In this document: positions 42,232 to 52,108 of the stretch, piece after piece
How the letters are laid out: every line of letters starts with the position of its first letter
How positions within the stretch are numbered: position 1 is the stretch's first letter
NCBI GenBank assembly: GCA_023439505.1
Contig: JAEXNR010000041.1
Location: forward strand, 1 to 61,692
Length of the DNA: 61,692 nucleotides
Source of the DNA: Bacillota bacterium
GTDB taxonomy: Bacteria > Bacillota > Clostridia > Lachnospirales > Lachnospiraceae
Direction: 5' to 3'
Notes under the pieces: model-generated
Seen by the model: only the letters and a program-made list of their open reading frames with translations
Database searches by the model: none
Told to the model about the DNA's origin: nothing
Program-made: the position numbers and the translations under genes

Positions 42232-44130
42232 TTAATCCCTTTCCTTCTGATTATCCATCTGAAATTGCGATAAATAAACTAATAAAACAGAGATATCAGC
42301 CGGTGAGACTCCGGATATTCTAGATGCCTGCCCGATGGAAATTGGTTGAAATTTGTTTAACTTTTGCCTTGCTTCAATTCGTAAACTTGGTACTTTATTA
42401 AAATCTATATTATCAGGAATCCGCCTATTCTCAAGTTTTTTAAACTGATTTACCTGTCGTAATTGTCTTTTGATATAACCATCATATTTAATATTTATCT
42501 CTACCTGTTCTGTAACTTCCTCTGATAAAATTGGTCTTTCTTTATCTATCTCTTTGAGAGTTTCATAGGATAATTCCGGCCTTCTAATTAATTCAGCAAT
42601 AGAAACTGCTGTATTTAATAAAGAACTCCCCTTCCTTTCCAAAAATTCCTGAACTTCCTTACCTGCACCAATGATTGTATGATCCAATCGATTCATTTCA
42701 TTCTCAATTTCAATTTCTTTCCTTACAAGATGTTCATATCTTTCCTGGCTGATTAATCCAATTTGAAAACCTTTCTTTGTTAACCTTAAATCAGCATTAT
42801 CCTGTCTTAATAATAATCGGTATTCTGCTCTTGAAGTCATCATTCGATAAGGCTCATACGTTTCCTTTGTAACCAGATCGTCAATTAAAACACCGATATA
42901 TGCCTCTGAACGATCGAGAATAACAGGATCTTTTTCTAATATCTTCATTCCTGCATTAATACCTGCAATAAGACCTTGGGCTGCAGCTTCTTCGTACCCG
43001 GAACTTCCGTTAAATTGTCCACCGCTAAAAAGTCCACTGACATTCTTAAATTCCAAAGATGGTTTTAGCTGCATCGGATTAATACAATCATACTCTATTG
43101 CGTATGCATTACGTACAATATTTGCATGCTCAAGTCCAGGTACGGAACGATACATCCTGACTTGTACATCTTCCGGCAGGGAACTTGACATACCTGCAAT
43201 ATACATTTCATTGGTATAACTACCCTCCGGTTCAATAAATACCTGATGTCTTTCTTTGTCAGCAAATTTTACAACTTTATCTTCAATGGAAGGGCAATAT
43301 CTTGGTCCGGTACCTTTAATATCTCCACTATATAAGGGTGATCTATCAATATTCTCTTTTATAATTTGATGTGTTACTTCATTAGTATAGGTAAGCCAAC
43401 AAGAAATCTGATCTTTTACCAATTCATTACGATTTGTTGTAAATGAAAAAGGAATCACTTTCTCATCACCCTTCTGCTCCTCCATTTTAGAAAAGTCGAT
43501 GGATCTTCGATCAATTCTTGCAGGTGTCCCTGTTTTAAAGCGAAACATCTCTATCCCCAAAGCTTTCAATGAATCCGTTAAATATTTTGCAGATTGCAGT
43601 CCATTTGGACCTGTAGGATTTACAACATCTCCATAAATACATCTTGCATTCAGATAAGTGCCGGTACATAATACAACTGCCTTACAATTATAAACTGCGT
43701 CTGAATATGTTCTAACTCCGGTTATTACATGATCCTCAGATAAAACCTCAACTACCTCACCCTGCTTTAACGTAAGGTAATCTGTGTTTTCCAAAACTTT
43801 TCTCATTGATCTGGAATAATCCTGTTTATCAGCTTGCGCTCTTAGAGAATGGACTGCCGGACCTTTAGATAAATTCAACATCTTCGACTGAATATATGTT
43901 TTGTCAATATTTTTTCCCATCTCGCCACCCAAAGCATCAATCTCTCTAACCAAATGACCTTTGGATGTACCACCGATATTTGGGTTGCATGGCATCAACG
44001 CGATACTATCCATACTAATCGTAAATAGTAATGTAGACAATTTTAATCTGGCACAGGCTAGTGCAGCTTCACATCCAGCATGACCGGCACCTACGATAAT
44101 AACATCATAACTTTCATATTTATAAGACAT
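42232..44130 (-). CDS. mnmG: tRNA uridine-5-carboxymethylaminomethyl modification enzyme MnmG (GidA)
   Basis: A 632-residue FAD enzyme. The N-terminal dinucleotide-binding motif is VGAGHAGCEAALA, and the family block GTSKGHLVREIDALGGEMG and the C-terminal helical domain (ISGVSPADISVLLVYL) are present. With MnmE it installs the cmnm5 group on U34 of several tRNAs. It follows mnmE by 127 bases. Length and motifs are standard. Confidence 0.97.
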   Translation of the reverse strand: MSYKYESYDVIIVGAGHAGCEAALACARLKLSTLLFTISMDSIALMPCNPNIGGTSKGHLVREIDALGGEMGKNIDKTYIQSKMLNLSKGPAVHSLRAQADKQDYSRSMRKVLENTDYLTLKQGEVVEVLSEDHVITGVRTYSDAVYNCKAVVLCTGTYLNARCIYGDVVNPTGPNGLQSAKYLTDSLKALGIEMFRFKTGTPARIDRRSIDFSKMEEQKGDEKVIPFSFTTNRNELVKDQISCWLTYTNEVTHQIIKENIDRSPLYSGDIKGTGPRYCPSIEDKVVKFADKERHQVFIEPEGSYTNEMYIAGMSSSLPEDVQVRMYRSVPGLEHANIVRNAYAIEYDCINPMQLKPSLEFKNVSGLFSGGQFNGSSGYEEAAAQGLIAGINAGMKILEKDPVILDRSEAYIGVLIDDLVTKETYEPYRMMTSRAEYRLLLRQDNADLRLTKKGFQIGLISQERYEHLVRKEIEIENEMNRLDHTIIGAGKEVQEFLERKGSSLLNTAVSIAELIRRPELSYETLKEIDKERPILSEEVTEQVEINIKYDGYIKRQLRQVNQFKKLENRRIPDNIDFNKVPSLRIEARQKLNKFQPISIGQASRISGVSPADISVLLVYLSQFQMDNQKERD

Positions 44131-44257
44131 AACTTATTCCATTCCCTTTCAAACCCAATTATTCCTATAGAATAATATACTTCTATTAAAATAACAATTA
44201 TATTTTACCACTTTGAAAACCATATCCATCTTAACAACCATTCAGCTGGGCCAAAGA

Positions 44258-45631
44258 TTATTTTCCCATACAAAATTCTTTAAAAATCATATTAACCAGA
44301 TCTTCTTCTACATTTTCGCCTATGATCTTTCCTAATTCCTCGTATGCGTTCATAAGATCAATCGAATAAAAATCTTCCGGCATCTGATTTTTAATACTTT
44401 CCCTCACCAGATCTAAACTCTCCAGGACATGATGAAATGCTTCTAAATGTCTTTCATTTGTAATGTAGATCTCTTCATTAAAATTGATCTCGCCTCTAAA
44501 AAACATTTCTTTTATCATAAGTTCTAATTCTTCTATTCCACTATTTTCTTTCACAGAAATTAAAATCATAGGTTTGTCGGATATCTTCAGGATATCTTCT
44601 TTTGTTACCGTTGCGTTTAAATCAGATTTGTTTAAAAGAATAATCGTATTTTTTTCTTTAATGATACCCAAAATTTTCTTATCATTTTCATCTATATCTG
44701 TTGAAGAATCCATAACATATAAAATCAAATCAGCCTCTAATGCATTTTTCATCGCTTTTTCCACACCGATAGCTTCAATAATGTCTTGTGTATTACGTAT
44801 ACCAGCCGTATCAATCATATGAAGTGTAATACCATTCAGGTTAATTATTTCCTCAAGAGTATCCCTGGTCGTTCCCGCAATATCAGTTACGATAGCCCGT
44901 TCCTCCCCCACCAATCGATTTAACAAACTGGACTTGCCTGCATTTGGTTTACCGATAATAACCGTTTTAATTCCTTCTTTTATTATCTTACCATTTCCTG
45001 AGTCTTTGATTAATCGTTCGACTTTATTAATTACATGATTCATGTGTAACGTAAGCTCATCAGAAAATCCCTCTAAACTAATATGTTCGGGATCATCCAA
45101 TGCTGCCTCAATAAAAGCAACATCTCTTAAAATTATCTCTCTTAATTCTTTTATGACTGAAAACTCATTTCCTCTTAATTGATTCAGAGAATTTCTAAGG
45201 GACATTTCATTTTTTGCATTTATAATATCACTAACAGCTTCTGCCTGCGACAAATCAATTCTTCCATTTAAAAATGCCCGTTTAGTAAACTCTCCTGGTT
45301 CAGCTAACCTTGCACCATTTTTTAAAACTGTCTCTAAAATCTTTCTTGTTACTATAATTCCACCATGACAATCAATTTCAACAATATCTTCTTTTGTATA
45401 GGTAGAGGGTCCTCTCATAATAAGAACCATAACTTCATCAATAATATCTTTTTCATCCTTGATAAATCCGTAGTGTATGGTATGACTGTTTTCCTTTGAT
45501 AATATCTTATCAGATTTTGATTTATAAATAAGATCAATGATATCAAATGCATTCTCGCCGCTGATTCTTATTTTACTAATTCCGGCATTACTTAACCCTG
45601 TAGATATAGCAGCGATCGTGTCGTTATTCAT
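44258..45631 (-). CDS. mnmE: tRNA modification GTPase MnmE (TrmE)
   Basis: A 457-residue GTPase. The N-terminal tetrahydrofolate-binding domain begins DTIAAISTGLSNAGISKIRISG. The G domain has GKPNAGKSS (G1), GTTRDTLEE (G2), DTAGIR (G3) and NKSD (G4), and the protein ends with the catalytic FCMGK motif. It works with MnmG on U34 of tRNA. GAGAGG precedes the ATG. The terminator at 45718-45753 separates it from jag. Confidence 0.97.
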   Translation of the reverse strand: MNNDTIAAISTGLSNAGISKIRISGENAFDIIDLIYKSKSDKILSKENSHTIHYGFIKDEKDIIDEVMVLIMRGPSTYTKEDIVEIDCHGGIIVTRKILETVLKNGARLAEPGEFTKRAFLNGRIDLSQAEAVSDIINAKNEMSLRNSLNQLRGNEFSVIKELREIILRDVAFIEAALDDPEHISLEGFSDELTLHMNHVINKVERLIKDSGNGKIIKEGIKTVIIGKPNAGKSSLLNRLVGEERAIVTDIAGTTRDTLEEIINLNGITLHMIDTAGIRNTQDIIEAIGVEKAMKNALEADLILYVMDSSTDIDENDKKILGIIKEKNTIILLNKSDLNATVTKEDILKISDKPMILISVKENSGIEELELMIKEMFFRGEINFNEEIYITNERHLEAFHHVLESLDLVRESIKNQMPEDFYSIDLMNAYEELGKIIGENVEEDLVNMIFKEFCMGK

Positions 45632-45717
45632 GAAATTTCATCCTCTCTATCCTTTCATACAATATAAATTTCATCTATCTTTTGATTTCTAATTCCAAAC
45701 TATGAATTAATGTAAAA

Positions 45718-45753
45718 AGGTGCCTTAAAGTATGCTCCAACTTTAAGACACCT
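45718..45753 (-). terminator. terminator after jag
   Basis: Fourteen-base arms (45718-45731 and 45740-45753, one mismatch) with an eight-base loop; followed by TTTTT on the minus strand. It ends the rpmH-rnpA-yidD-yidC-jag unit before mnmE. Confidence 0.88.
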
Positions 45754-45777
45754 CTATTTCAACATACAAAAATACAA

Positions 45778-46563
45778 TTAAGCATTTTCAACTGTAACCT
45801 TTTTTTCTTTACTTTCTTTATATTCTTTGTAATCTTTACGATAATCCTTGCTATAATTCTTATTATAACTCTTATGATTATAGTCCTTATGAAAATCTTT
45901 ACCGCTCTTATTATTACTATACTTCATATTATCACGGCTTGTCTTCTTAATATTGATTACCACTCTTCTGTATGGTTCCTCACCCTCAGAGTAGGTCTCA
46001 ACAAATTTGTCATTTTGCAATGCAGAATGAATAATTCGTCTTTCATATGGATTCATCGGCTCTAAGGATACCGGTTTTCTGGTTCTTTTTACCTTATAAG
46101 CAATATTCTTTGCCAGATTTTCAAGTGTCTCTTTTCTTCTGGCTCTGTAATTTTCTGTATCCAATTTTACTTTAATATAATTTTCACTATTCTTATTAAT
46201 TACAAGACTAATAAGATATTGAAGGGAATCAAGGGTTTGTCCTCTTTTTCCGATCAAAACACCCATATCATTGCCATCAACATTAATTTCTATATTTTGA
46301 TTCTCTTCATCATATACAAGGTCAATCTGAGCTGTGATACCCATAGCCTGAAATACATCACGTAAAAATCGTTTTGCAGTATTTTCAACAGTTTGCTTTT
46401 CTCTGACTCTGATCTTTGCAGGCTTACCAAACATACCTAAGAAACCGTTTGTTTCTTTCTCGATTACTTCATACTCAAGATTATCTGCAGTAGTACCAAG
46501 ATCAATCATTGCATTTGTCAATGCCTCATCAACGGTTTTAGCAATAAACTCTTTCCAATCCAT
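45778..46563 (-). CDS. jag: RNA-binding protein Jag (SpoIIIJ-associated, KhpB)
   Basis: A 261-residue protein: Jag_N domain (TVDEALTNAMIDLGTT), KH domain with VLIGKRGQTLDSLQYL, and R3H domain (YERRIIHSALQNDKFVETYSEG). KhpB/Jag binds RNA and affects cell elongation and sporulation in Firmicutes. A C-terminal tail from about 205 is made of Lys/Tyr/Asp/Asn repeats (HKDYNHKSYNKNYSKDYRKD), probably disordered. Jag follows yidC by three bases, the usual pair. Confidence 0.94.
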   Translation of the reverse strand: MDWKEFIAKTVDEALTNAMIDLGTTADNLEYEVIEKETNGFLGMFGKPAKIRVREKQTVENTAKRFLRDVFQAMGITAQIDLVYDEENQNIEINVDGNDMGVLIGKRGQTLDSLQYLISLVINKNSENYIKVKLDTENYRARRKETLENLAKNIAYKVKRTRKPVSLEPMNPYERRIIHSALQNDKFVETYSEGEEPYRRVVINIKKTSRDNMKYSNNKSGKDFHKDYNHKSYNKNYSKDYRKDYKEYKESKEKKVTVENA

Positions 46564-46566
46564 ATC

Positions 46567-47823
46567 CTATTTATCCCCCTTATCATAATTTCTATTTCTA
46601 AGAAGATTAGCTATATCAGAAATACTACTAGCGGACGATGTCTTCTTATTTCCATCATCTTTACCGGAATCCGTCTCACCTGCCGAATCATCTGCTGTAT
46701 CAGATTTATTTGCTTCATTCGTCTTATCCAAAACAGTACTTTCAATTGACTTTGTCTGCGTCTTAGCCAACTCCTGTAAAGAAGGGCCTGTAGAAATTGG
46801 TGTATTCTTAAAAGATTTCTTTTTGCTTGCTTTCGCAACATTCTTCTCGATCAATTCATCAAGATCCATACGGTCCAAATATTTATTTACAAAAAATTGC
46901 TGTATAATGGAAAATACACTGCTGGCAATCCAGTATAAACCGACACCGATAGGAAATCCGATACAAAAGATACCTGACATAATCGGCATTACATAATTCA
47001 TGGAGTTCATAGCAGAAGCAGCCGGATTATCTTTATTTGAAGCTGTATTCTTCATTTGAAGCTGTTTACCTTGAATATATTGCAGTACCATTGCCAAAAT
47101 AGGAATTAAAATTGCAGGAAATCCCCATCCAGGGGGGTTTGTAATATTTAAACCAATAAAATTATTTACTTTATCGATATGCGGTAATGCAGTTGCAACA
47201 GCAGAACCAACATCAGGAGTAGCAGAAAATGTGTCTGTTAACTGTTCCCAATTGGCTGTTTTTAATTTCGCAAGTAAATCAATAATCTTATTTGTGGTAT
47301 TAAAGTCTGTAACATTAATTTTTAAAGTAGTCGCCAGATCTGTCAGCTTAGATGCATAACCATCTACGCCGTTAATTGCATTCGCTACCGGTAAATACAT
47401 TTCCTTTACCTGATTTACGTATGCTGGAATATTATAAATTACACGATACAAAGCAAACATAATCGGCAAAGTAATTAACATAGGCAAACATCCAGCAGTC
47501 GGGTTTGCGCCATACTTCTGATAAATTGCCTGAGTCTCCGCTTGCTGCTTTCTTACAGATGCCTCGTCTTTTTTTCCTTTATACTTTGCCTGAATCTTTT
47601 GTAATTCCGGATTCATACGGGAAGATAATTTTGTAAACTTCTGCTGCTTCATTGTTAAAGGCAGCATGAGTGCCCTGGCAATAAATGTAAACACAAAAAT
47701 AGATAATGCAATGTTTTGAATCCCAAACAAATAAAAGAATTCATAGATTCCATTCATTATCAAACCCAATATATCTGCAATTGGCCCTAACCAACCACCA
47801 TTTTTTGTTAACAACATTAACAC
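46567..47823 (-). CDS. yidC: membrane protein insertase YidC (SpoIIIJ)
   Basis: A 418-residue insertase of the Gram-positive type, with five helices and no large periplasmic domain at the N-terminus. MKQQKFTKLSSRMNPELQKI is the cytoplasmic coiled-coil loop, and LPIMFALYRVI and YWIASSVFSIIQQ mark later helices. It inserts proteins with or without SecYEG. A 90-residue insertion between helices 2 and 3 (about 140-215) is larger than usual. The start is GTG 47823 with AAGGAGG nine bases upstream; a TTG frame 14 codons longer lacks a site. Confidence 0.93.
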   Translation of the reverse strand: MLMLLTKNGGWLGPIADILGLIMNGIYEFFYLFGIQNIALSIFVFTFIARALMLPLTMKQQKFTKLSSRMNPELQKIQAKYKGKKDEASVRKQQAETQAIYQKYGANPTAGCLPMLITLPIMFALYRVIYNIPAYVNQVKEMYLPVANAINGVDGYASKLTDLATTLKINVTDFNTTNKIIDLLAKLKTANWEQLTDTFSATPDVGSAVATALPHIDKVNNFIGLNITNPPGWGFPAILIPILAMVLQYIQGKQLQMKNTASNKDNPAASAMNSMNYVMPIMSGIFCIGFPIGVGLYWIASSVFSIIQQFFVNKYLDRMDLDELIEKNVAKASKKKSFKNTPISTGPSLQELAKTQTKSIESTVLDKTNEANKSDTADDSAGETDSGKDDGNKKTSSASSISDIANLLRNRNYDKGDK

Positions 47824-47871
47824 GAATAATACCCTCCTTAGAGCCGCTGTCCAATTGACAAGCAAAATGAG

Positions 47872-48087
47872 TTACGGTACAGGATCGTACCCCCCTTTAT
47901 GAAAGGGATGACATCTTAAGATTCGTCTGGCCGCCAGATATGTTCCCTTTAAAGCCCCATATTTTTCCAATGCTTCGATAGCATATAAAGAACAGGTAGG
48001 TGTATAATTACAGCTGGAATATCTCTTCAGAGGTGAAATATATTTTCGATAAATTTTTATCATAAATATCAGACTATTTCTTATCAC
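47872..48087 (-). CDS. yidD: membrane protein insertion efficiency factor YidD
   Basis: A 71-residue protein with the family core YRKYISPLKRYSSCNYTPTC and the ending ILRCHPFHKGGYDPVP. An amphipathic helix is at the N-terminus. YidD helps YidC-dependent insertion. The start is GTG 48087 with AGGAG seven bases upstream, which gives the usual length; longer frames overlap rnpA. Confidence 0.95.
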   Translation of the reverse strand: MIRNSLIFMIKIYRKYISPLKRYSSCNYTPTCSLYAIEALEKYGALKGTYLAARRILRCHPFHKGGYDPVP

Positions 48088-48119
48088 TTCAATACTCCTA
48101 CATAACTTCACTCTATTGG

Positions 48120-48470
48120 TTAAATGATACTCGTAACTTTCCAAATCTTATGGAGCTTTATCAGGTGTAACAATGCACTTTCTATTTCTTCAAATTTCTT
48201 ATCCTTCGCATTATTTCTGGCTACGACAATTATGTCTAGCCCTCTGCAAAGACTATCCTCCGATAATCGATAGCCTTCCATGATCAATCTTTTTACTCTG
48301 TGTCTGACAACACTATTTCCAACTTTTTTACTAACCGATATTCCAAGTCTGTTAGAGTCTCCGTTATTCCTCTTAACATACATGATCAAATATTTATTCG
48401 CATATGATTTTCCGATATGGTATACTTCTTTAAAGTCATTATTATTCTTTAACGATTCTGTTATTTTCAT
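48120..48470 (-). CDS. rnpA: ribonuclease P protein component
   Basis: A 116-residue basic protein with the RnpA signature NRLGISVSKKVGNSVVRHRVKRL (RNR-type motif in the middle). It assists the P RNA in removing tRNA leader sequences. ATG 48470 is preceded by a weak site; a TTG is four codons upstream. It follows rpmH closely and overlaps none. Position and motif are decisive. Confidence 0.95.
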   Translation of the reverse strand: MKITESLKNNNDFKEVYHIGKSYANKYLIMYVKRNNGDSNRLGISVSKKVGNSVVRHRVKRLIMEGYRLSEDSLCRGLDIIVVARNNAKDKKFEEIESALLHLIKLHKIWKVTSII

Positions 48471-48535
48471 ACAATTATCCAATTATCCACTTCTTCTTCT
48501 TCTCTAAATAGAAGAAAAGGTCACAAAATTGCGAC

Positions 48536-48670
48536 CTAAGCAGATAATTTTTTTCTTCCTTTTGCTCTTCTGGCTGACAATACTTTTCTGCCGCCTGCTG
48601 TTTTCATTCTTTCTCTAAATCCATGCACTTTAGATCTGGATCTTTTTTTCGGTTGAAATGTCATTTTCAT
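48536..48670 (-). CDS. rpmH: 50S ribosomal protein L34
   Basis: A 44-residue protein starting MKMTFQPKKRSRSKVHGFRE and ending RAKGRKKLSA, the complete L34 sequence pattern. AGGAGGTG lies before the ATG. It heads the unit that runs away from oriC toward jag. Short length explains why it is easily missed. Confidence 0.97.
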   Translation of the reverse strand: MKMTFQPKKRSRSKVHGFRERMKTAGGRKVLSARRAKGRKKLSA

Positions 48671-48753
48671 TAACGATACACCTCCTTTAATACACAAACT
48701 ATATCGTAAGCGAATTTTATCTATTATATTACGTATTACGGAATATCAGGTCT

Positions 48754-48782
48754 ATTATATGCGTATTCCCTCCTCACGTCAA
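48754..48782 (-). promoter_or_regulatory. rpmH promoter
   Basis: On the minus strand TTGACG (48777-48782), 17-base spacer and TATAAT (48754-48759). Near consensus, about 85 bases before the rpmH start codon. Confidence 0.8.
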
Positions 48783-49070
48783 GTAAATATTTTATGGAAG
48801 GCACAGGAAAACACATATCCCGAAGGAACTCTTTCATTATATATATGTACATTTGTGGATAAATTTATTTGATTTGTGGATAACCTGTGTTAAAATTCAT
48901 GTAGAAGTTCATAATTTCATTGTTTTATCCATATTTTTCATCTGTTATTAATGTTTATTCCTTTATCAACCCTTCCACAAAGCATAAAAATAAAGATTGA
49001 CATATTAACCATTGAAAAATTACTATTTTTGTTATACTATATACCTATGTGAGTATCTATGGAGGCTATA
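48783..49070. other. oriC, left part (rpmH-dnaA)
   Basis: An AT-rich segment with DnaA boxes: TGTGGATAA at 48854-48862 and 48875-48883 (reverse of TTATCCACA), and TTATCCATA at 48925-48933. A further TTATCCACT lies at 48483-48491 at the rnpA 5' end. All genes diverge from here. It also carries the dnaA promoter. Confidence 0.85.
49013..49038 (+). promoter_or_regulatory. dnaA promoter region
   Basis: An extended -10 TGTTATACT (TATACT at 49033-49038). TTGACA at 48997 is too far and in poor register; TTGAA around 49012-49017 leaves a 15-16 base spacer. Transcription would start about 25 bases before the binding site GGAGG of dnaA. Confidence 0.6.
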
Positions 49071-50423
49071 ATGAAGAATACAATACAATCAAAATGGGAC
49101 GATATTTTAAAATATTTAATATCTGAATATGGCATTACTGAAGTATCTTATAATACCTGGTTAAAACCATTAAAGGTATATGATGTGAAGGATCATGTCA
49201 TAACGATATTAATCAATGATGAAAGAATAGGGCCTCCCAGCATCAATATCATCCGTAATAAATATGAATTATTATTAAAGGTATCTATCGAAGAAATCCT
49301 GAATGAGCCCTTTGAGATTAAATTCGTATTAGCAAGTCAAATAGAAACAGTAGAGAAAAAAGATGAGCCCATTGTTGTTAAGAAAAAAAACAATGGCCCT
49401 AATTTTCTTAACCCAAGATATACATTTGATACATTCGTTGTCGGCGGAAACAATGAATTTGCCAGGGCAGCATCCCTTGCTGTAGCAGAAAATCCCGGTG
49501 AAATCTATAATCCCCTTTTTATTTACGGAGGCGTTGGTCTTGGCAAAACACACTTAATGCATTCCATCGCTCACTTTGTTTTGAATCAAAATCCGGAAAC
49601 CAAAGTCTTATACGTTACCAGTGAGAAATTTACCAATGAATTAATTGATGCAATTCAAAGAAATACGACACATCAATTCAGGGAAAAATATCGGAGTATT
49701 GATATTTTGCTCATTGATGATATTCAGTTTATTATTGGAAAGGAACGTACGCAGGAAGAATTCTTTCATACATTCAATACCTTACATGAATCCAAAAAGC
49801 AGATTATTATTTCCAGTGATCGCCCTCCAAAAGAAATGCTTACATTAGAGGACAGGCTTCGTTCCCGTTTTGAGCATGGCCTTTTGGCTGATATTCAATC
49901 CCCCGATTATGAAACCAGAATGGCAATTCTTAGAAAGAAAGAAGAACTGGATGGTTTAAAAATAGATGAAGAAGTATTACGCTATATTGCAACAAATATT
50001 AAATCCAATATCAGAGAATTAGAAGGCGCTCTAACAAAGATCGTTGCATTCTCCAGATTAAAGAAGCGTGAATTGAACATCCTTTTAGCAGAGGAAGCCT
50101 TACAGGATATCATTTCGCCAAATGAGAAAAAGGTAATTACGCCTGAATTGATCGTTGAAGTGGTTGCAGAGCATTATAATATTACGCCTTCTGAGATTTA
50201 TTCTAAGGATAAAAGTCGTAATATATCCTATCCAAGACAAATTGTTATGTACCTATGCCGTAAGTTGACCGACCTTTCTGTTACCGAGGTTGGCAAGACG
50301 TTAGGAAACAGAGATCATTCCACTGTTTTGCATGGTTATGACAAGGTTTTTAAAGACATGGAGAAAGACTCCTCCATACATAATACGGTGGACGTATTAA
50401 TAAAGAAAATAAACCCGGAATAA
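49071..50423 (+). CDS. dnaA: chromosomal replication initiator DnaA
   Basis: A 450-residue DnaA with all four domains: domain I (WDDILKYLISEYG), a short linker, AAA+ domain with GGVGLGKT (153-160) and LLIDDIQF (213-220), and domain IV helix-turn-helix (GNRDHSTVLHGYDK). It binds DnaA boxes on both sides of its gene and opens the duplex. ATG 49071 follows GGAGG by five bases; four extra upstream codons are not supported. Confidence 0.98.
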   Translation: MKNTIQSKWDDILKYLISEYGITEVSYNTWLKPLKVYDVKDHVITILINDERIGPPSINIIRNKYELLLKVSIEEILNEPFEIKFVLASQIETVEKKDEPIVVKKKNNGPNFLNPRYTFDTFVVGGNNEFARAASLAVAENPGEIYNPLFIYGGVGLGKTHLMHSIAHFVLNQNPETKVLYVTSEKFTNELIDAIQRNTTHQFREKYRSIDILLIDDIQFIIGKERTQEEFFHTFNTLHESKKQIIISSDRPPKEMLTLEDRLRSRFEHGLLADIQSPDYETRMAILRKKEELDGLKIDEEVLRYIATNIKSNIRELEGALTKIVAFSRLKKRELNILLAEEALQDIISPNEKKVITPELIVEVVAEHYNITPSEIYSKDKSRNISYPRQIVMYLCRKLTDLSVTEVGKTLGNRDHSTVLHGYDKVFKDMEKDSSIHNTVDVLIKKINPE

Positions 50424-50683
50424 AATTCACAATAACCTGTTGATATTAGGTTGATACTCTGTTGATATTACGTGTAATTTTTATTTCTATTTTTTGCCAT
50501 GTTTTTAACTATCCTTATATCCACAGGAAAACCGATAGAATTTTACATTGTTATCATTCGTTGGAAACCCTGATTCTTAAGCGCATTTTAGGGATATCAA
50601 CAATTTCACACCCCTTATTATGACTACTGCTAAGAATCTTTTATATATTTATCGATTTTATTCTGAAGGGAGTTTGTACACAC
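50424..50683. other. oriC, right part (dnaA-dnaN)
   Basis: A 260-base AT-rich gap. It has three 11-bp direct repeats (listed separately) and a one-mismatch DnaA box ATATCCACA at 50517-50525. In Firmicutes the unwinding element usually lies between dnaA and dnaN. Confidence 0.75.
50438..50470 (+). repeat. three 11-bp direct repeats in oriC
   Basis: Units at 50438 (TGTTGATATTA), 50449 (GGTTGATACTC) and 50460 (TGTTGATATTA), exactly 11 bases apart. The helical phasing and GAT-rich content recall DnaA-trio or iteron elements. Confidence 0.8.
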
Positions 50684-51793
50684 ATGAAGATTAAGTGTCA
50701 AAAATCAGATCTTTTAAATGGTGTAAATATTGTATTAAAAGCAGTACCTGTAAAATCTACGATGCCAATCCTTGAATGTTTAATTATAGAAGTTGAAGAA
50801 GGAAACATAAAATTAATCGCCAACGATATGGAACTTGGGATTGAAACCATAGTAAAAGGTGCTGTGATTGAAAATGGATCGGTAGCTTTAAATGCAAAAG
50901 TGTTTTCTGAAATTGTTAGGCGACTGCCTGAAAATGAAGTAAGCATTTCTACAGATGCCAATTATATGACGCAGATTATATGCGAAAAGGCGAATTTTTC
51001 TATCTCCGGAAGGTCTGCGGAAGAATTCCCTGCACTACCGAATATTGAAAAAGATAATGTTGTTACTTTATCCCAGTTTACTTTAAAAGAGATTATCAGA
51101 CAAACCGTCTTTTCCATTGCAGATAATGAGAGCAATAAGATTATGACCGGGGAATTATTTGAGATTAAAGATAACGAACTACGTGTGGTTTCTTTGGATG
51201 GGCATAGAATATCCATAAGAAAAGTACAGATGAACCATTCTTATGAAGATCGAAAGGTAATCGTCCCCGGGAAGACCTTAAATGAAATAAGTAAGATACT
51301 TTCTGGAGAAATATCATCGCTGGTAAATATTTATTTTACTGAGAAGCATGCTTTATTTGAATTTGATTCCACGCTGGTATTAACCCGGCTAATTGAAGGA
51401 GAATACTATCGTATTGACCAGATGTTATCCAGTGATTATGAGACCAAAGTAACAATTAATAAAAAAGAGATGCAAAACTGTATTGAAAGAGCATCTCTCT
51501 TAATCAGGGAAACAGACAAAAAACCAATTATTCTTGATATAAAAAATAATACCTTTGAGTTGAAAATTAACACAGCCATCGGATCCATGAATGAAGAAAT
51601 TGATATTACCACGGAAGGGAAAGAAATCATTATAGGTTTTAATCCTAAATTTTTATTGGACGCATTGCGTGTAATAGATGATGAAACAGTAGATATTTAT
51701 TTAATTAATGCAAAGGCACCATGTTTTATCCGAGATAAAGAGCAATCTTACATTTATTTAATCTTACCGGTGAATATTAATGTTGTGGCTTAA
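50684..51793 (+). CDS. dnaN: DNA polymerase III beta subunit (sliding clamp)
   Basis: A 369-residue clamp of the normal length, with the three repeated domains of the family. It starts MKIKCQKSDLLNGVNIV and ends YIYLILPVNI, the usual C-terminal peptide near the hydrophobic cleft. The ring tethers DNA polymerase III. GAAGGGAG lies eleven bases before the ATG. It follows dnaA, as in nearly all Firmicutes. Confidence 0.97.
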   Translation: MKIKCQKSDLLNGVNIVLKAVPVKSTMPILECLIIEVEEGNIKLIANDMELGIETIVKGAVIENGSVALNAKVFSEIVRRLPENEVSISTDANYMTQIICEKANFSISGRSAEEFPALPNIEKDNVVTLSQFTLKEIIRQTVFSIADNESNKIMTGELFEIKDNELRVVSLDGHRISIRKVQMNHSYEDRKVIVPGKTLNEISKILSGEISSLVNIYFTEKHALFEFDSTLVLTRLIEGEYYRIDQMLSSDYETKVTINKKEMQNCIERASLLIRETDKKPIILDIKNNTFELKINTAIGSMNEEIDITTEGKEIIIGFNPKFLLDALRVIDDETVDIYLINAKAPCFIRDKEQSYIYLILPVNINVVA

Positions 51794-51866
51794 GATGTCT
51801 TAATAAAGCATTTGAATTAATTAAGGTTTTCAGAAGATATGGTAATATCACAGGAAAGGAATCAGA

Positions 51867-52076
51867 ATGGAGCAGATAAAATTAAGAGAAGAATATATTA
51901 AACTTGGTCAGGCTTTAAAAGCAGCCGGTCTTGTTGAAACAGGTGTTGATGCAAAAAATGAAATATTAGATGGTATGGTAAAAGTGAATGGTGCTGTAGA
52001 ATACCAAAGAGGAAAAAAACTGCATGATGGCGATACGGTAGAATATAACGGGAACCAGATTAAGATAGTAAAATAG
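51867..52076 (+). CDS. yaaA: S4-domain RNA-binding protein YaaA (YlmH/RlbA type)
   Basis: A 69-residue S4-like domain: IKLGQALKAAGLVETGVDAK and VKVNGAVEYQRGKKLHDGDTV are the two halves of the alpha-L RNA-binding motif. The position between dnaN and recF is typical of Firmicutes. Its target is probably the ribosome. AAAGGA is upstream of the ATG. Confidence 0.93.
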   Translation: MEQIKLREEYIKLGQALKAAGLVETGVDAKNEILDGMVKVNGAVEYQRGKKLHDGDTVEYNGNQIKIVK

Positions 52077-52108
52077 TCAAATTGTGAAAAGGAATTGCTG
52101 GTGCTGGT

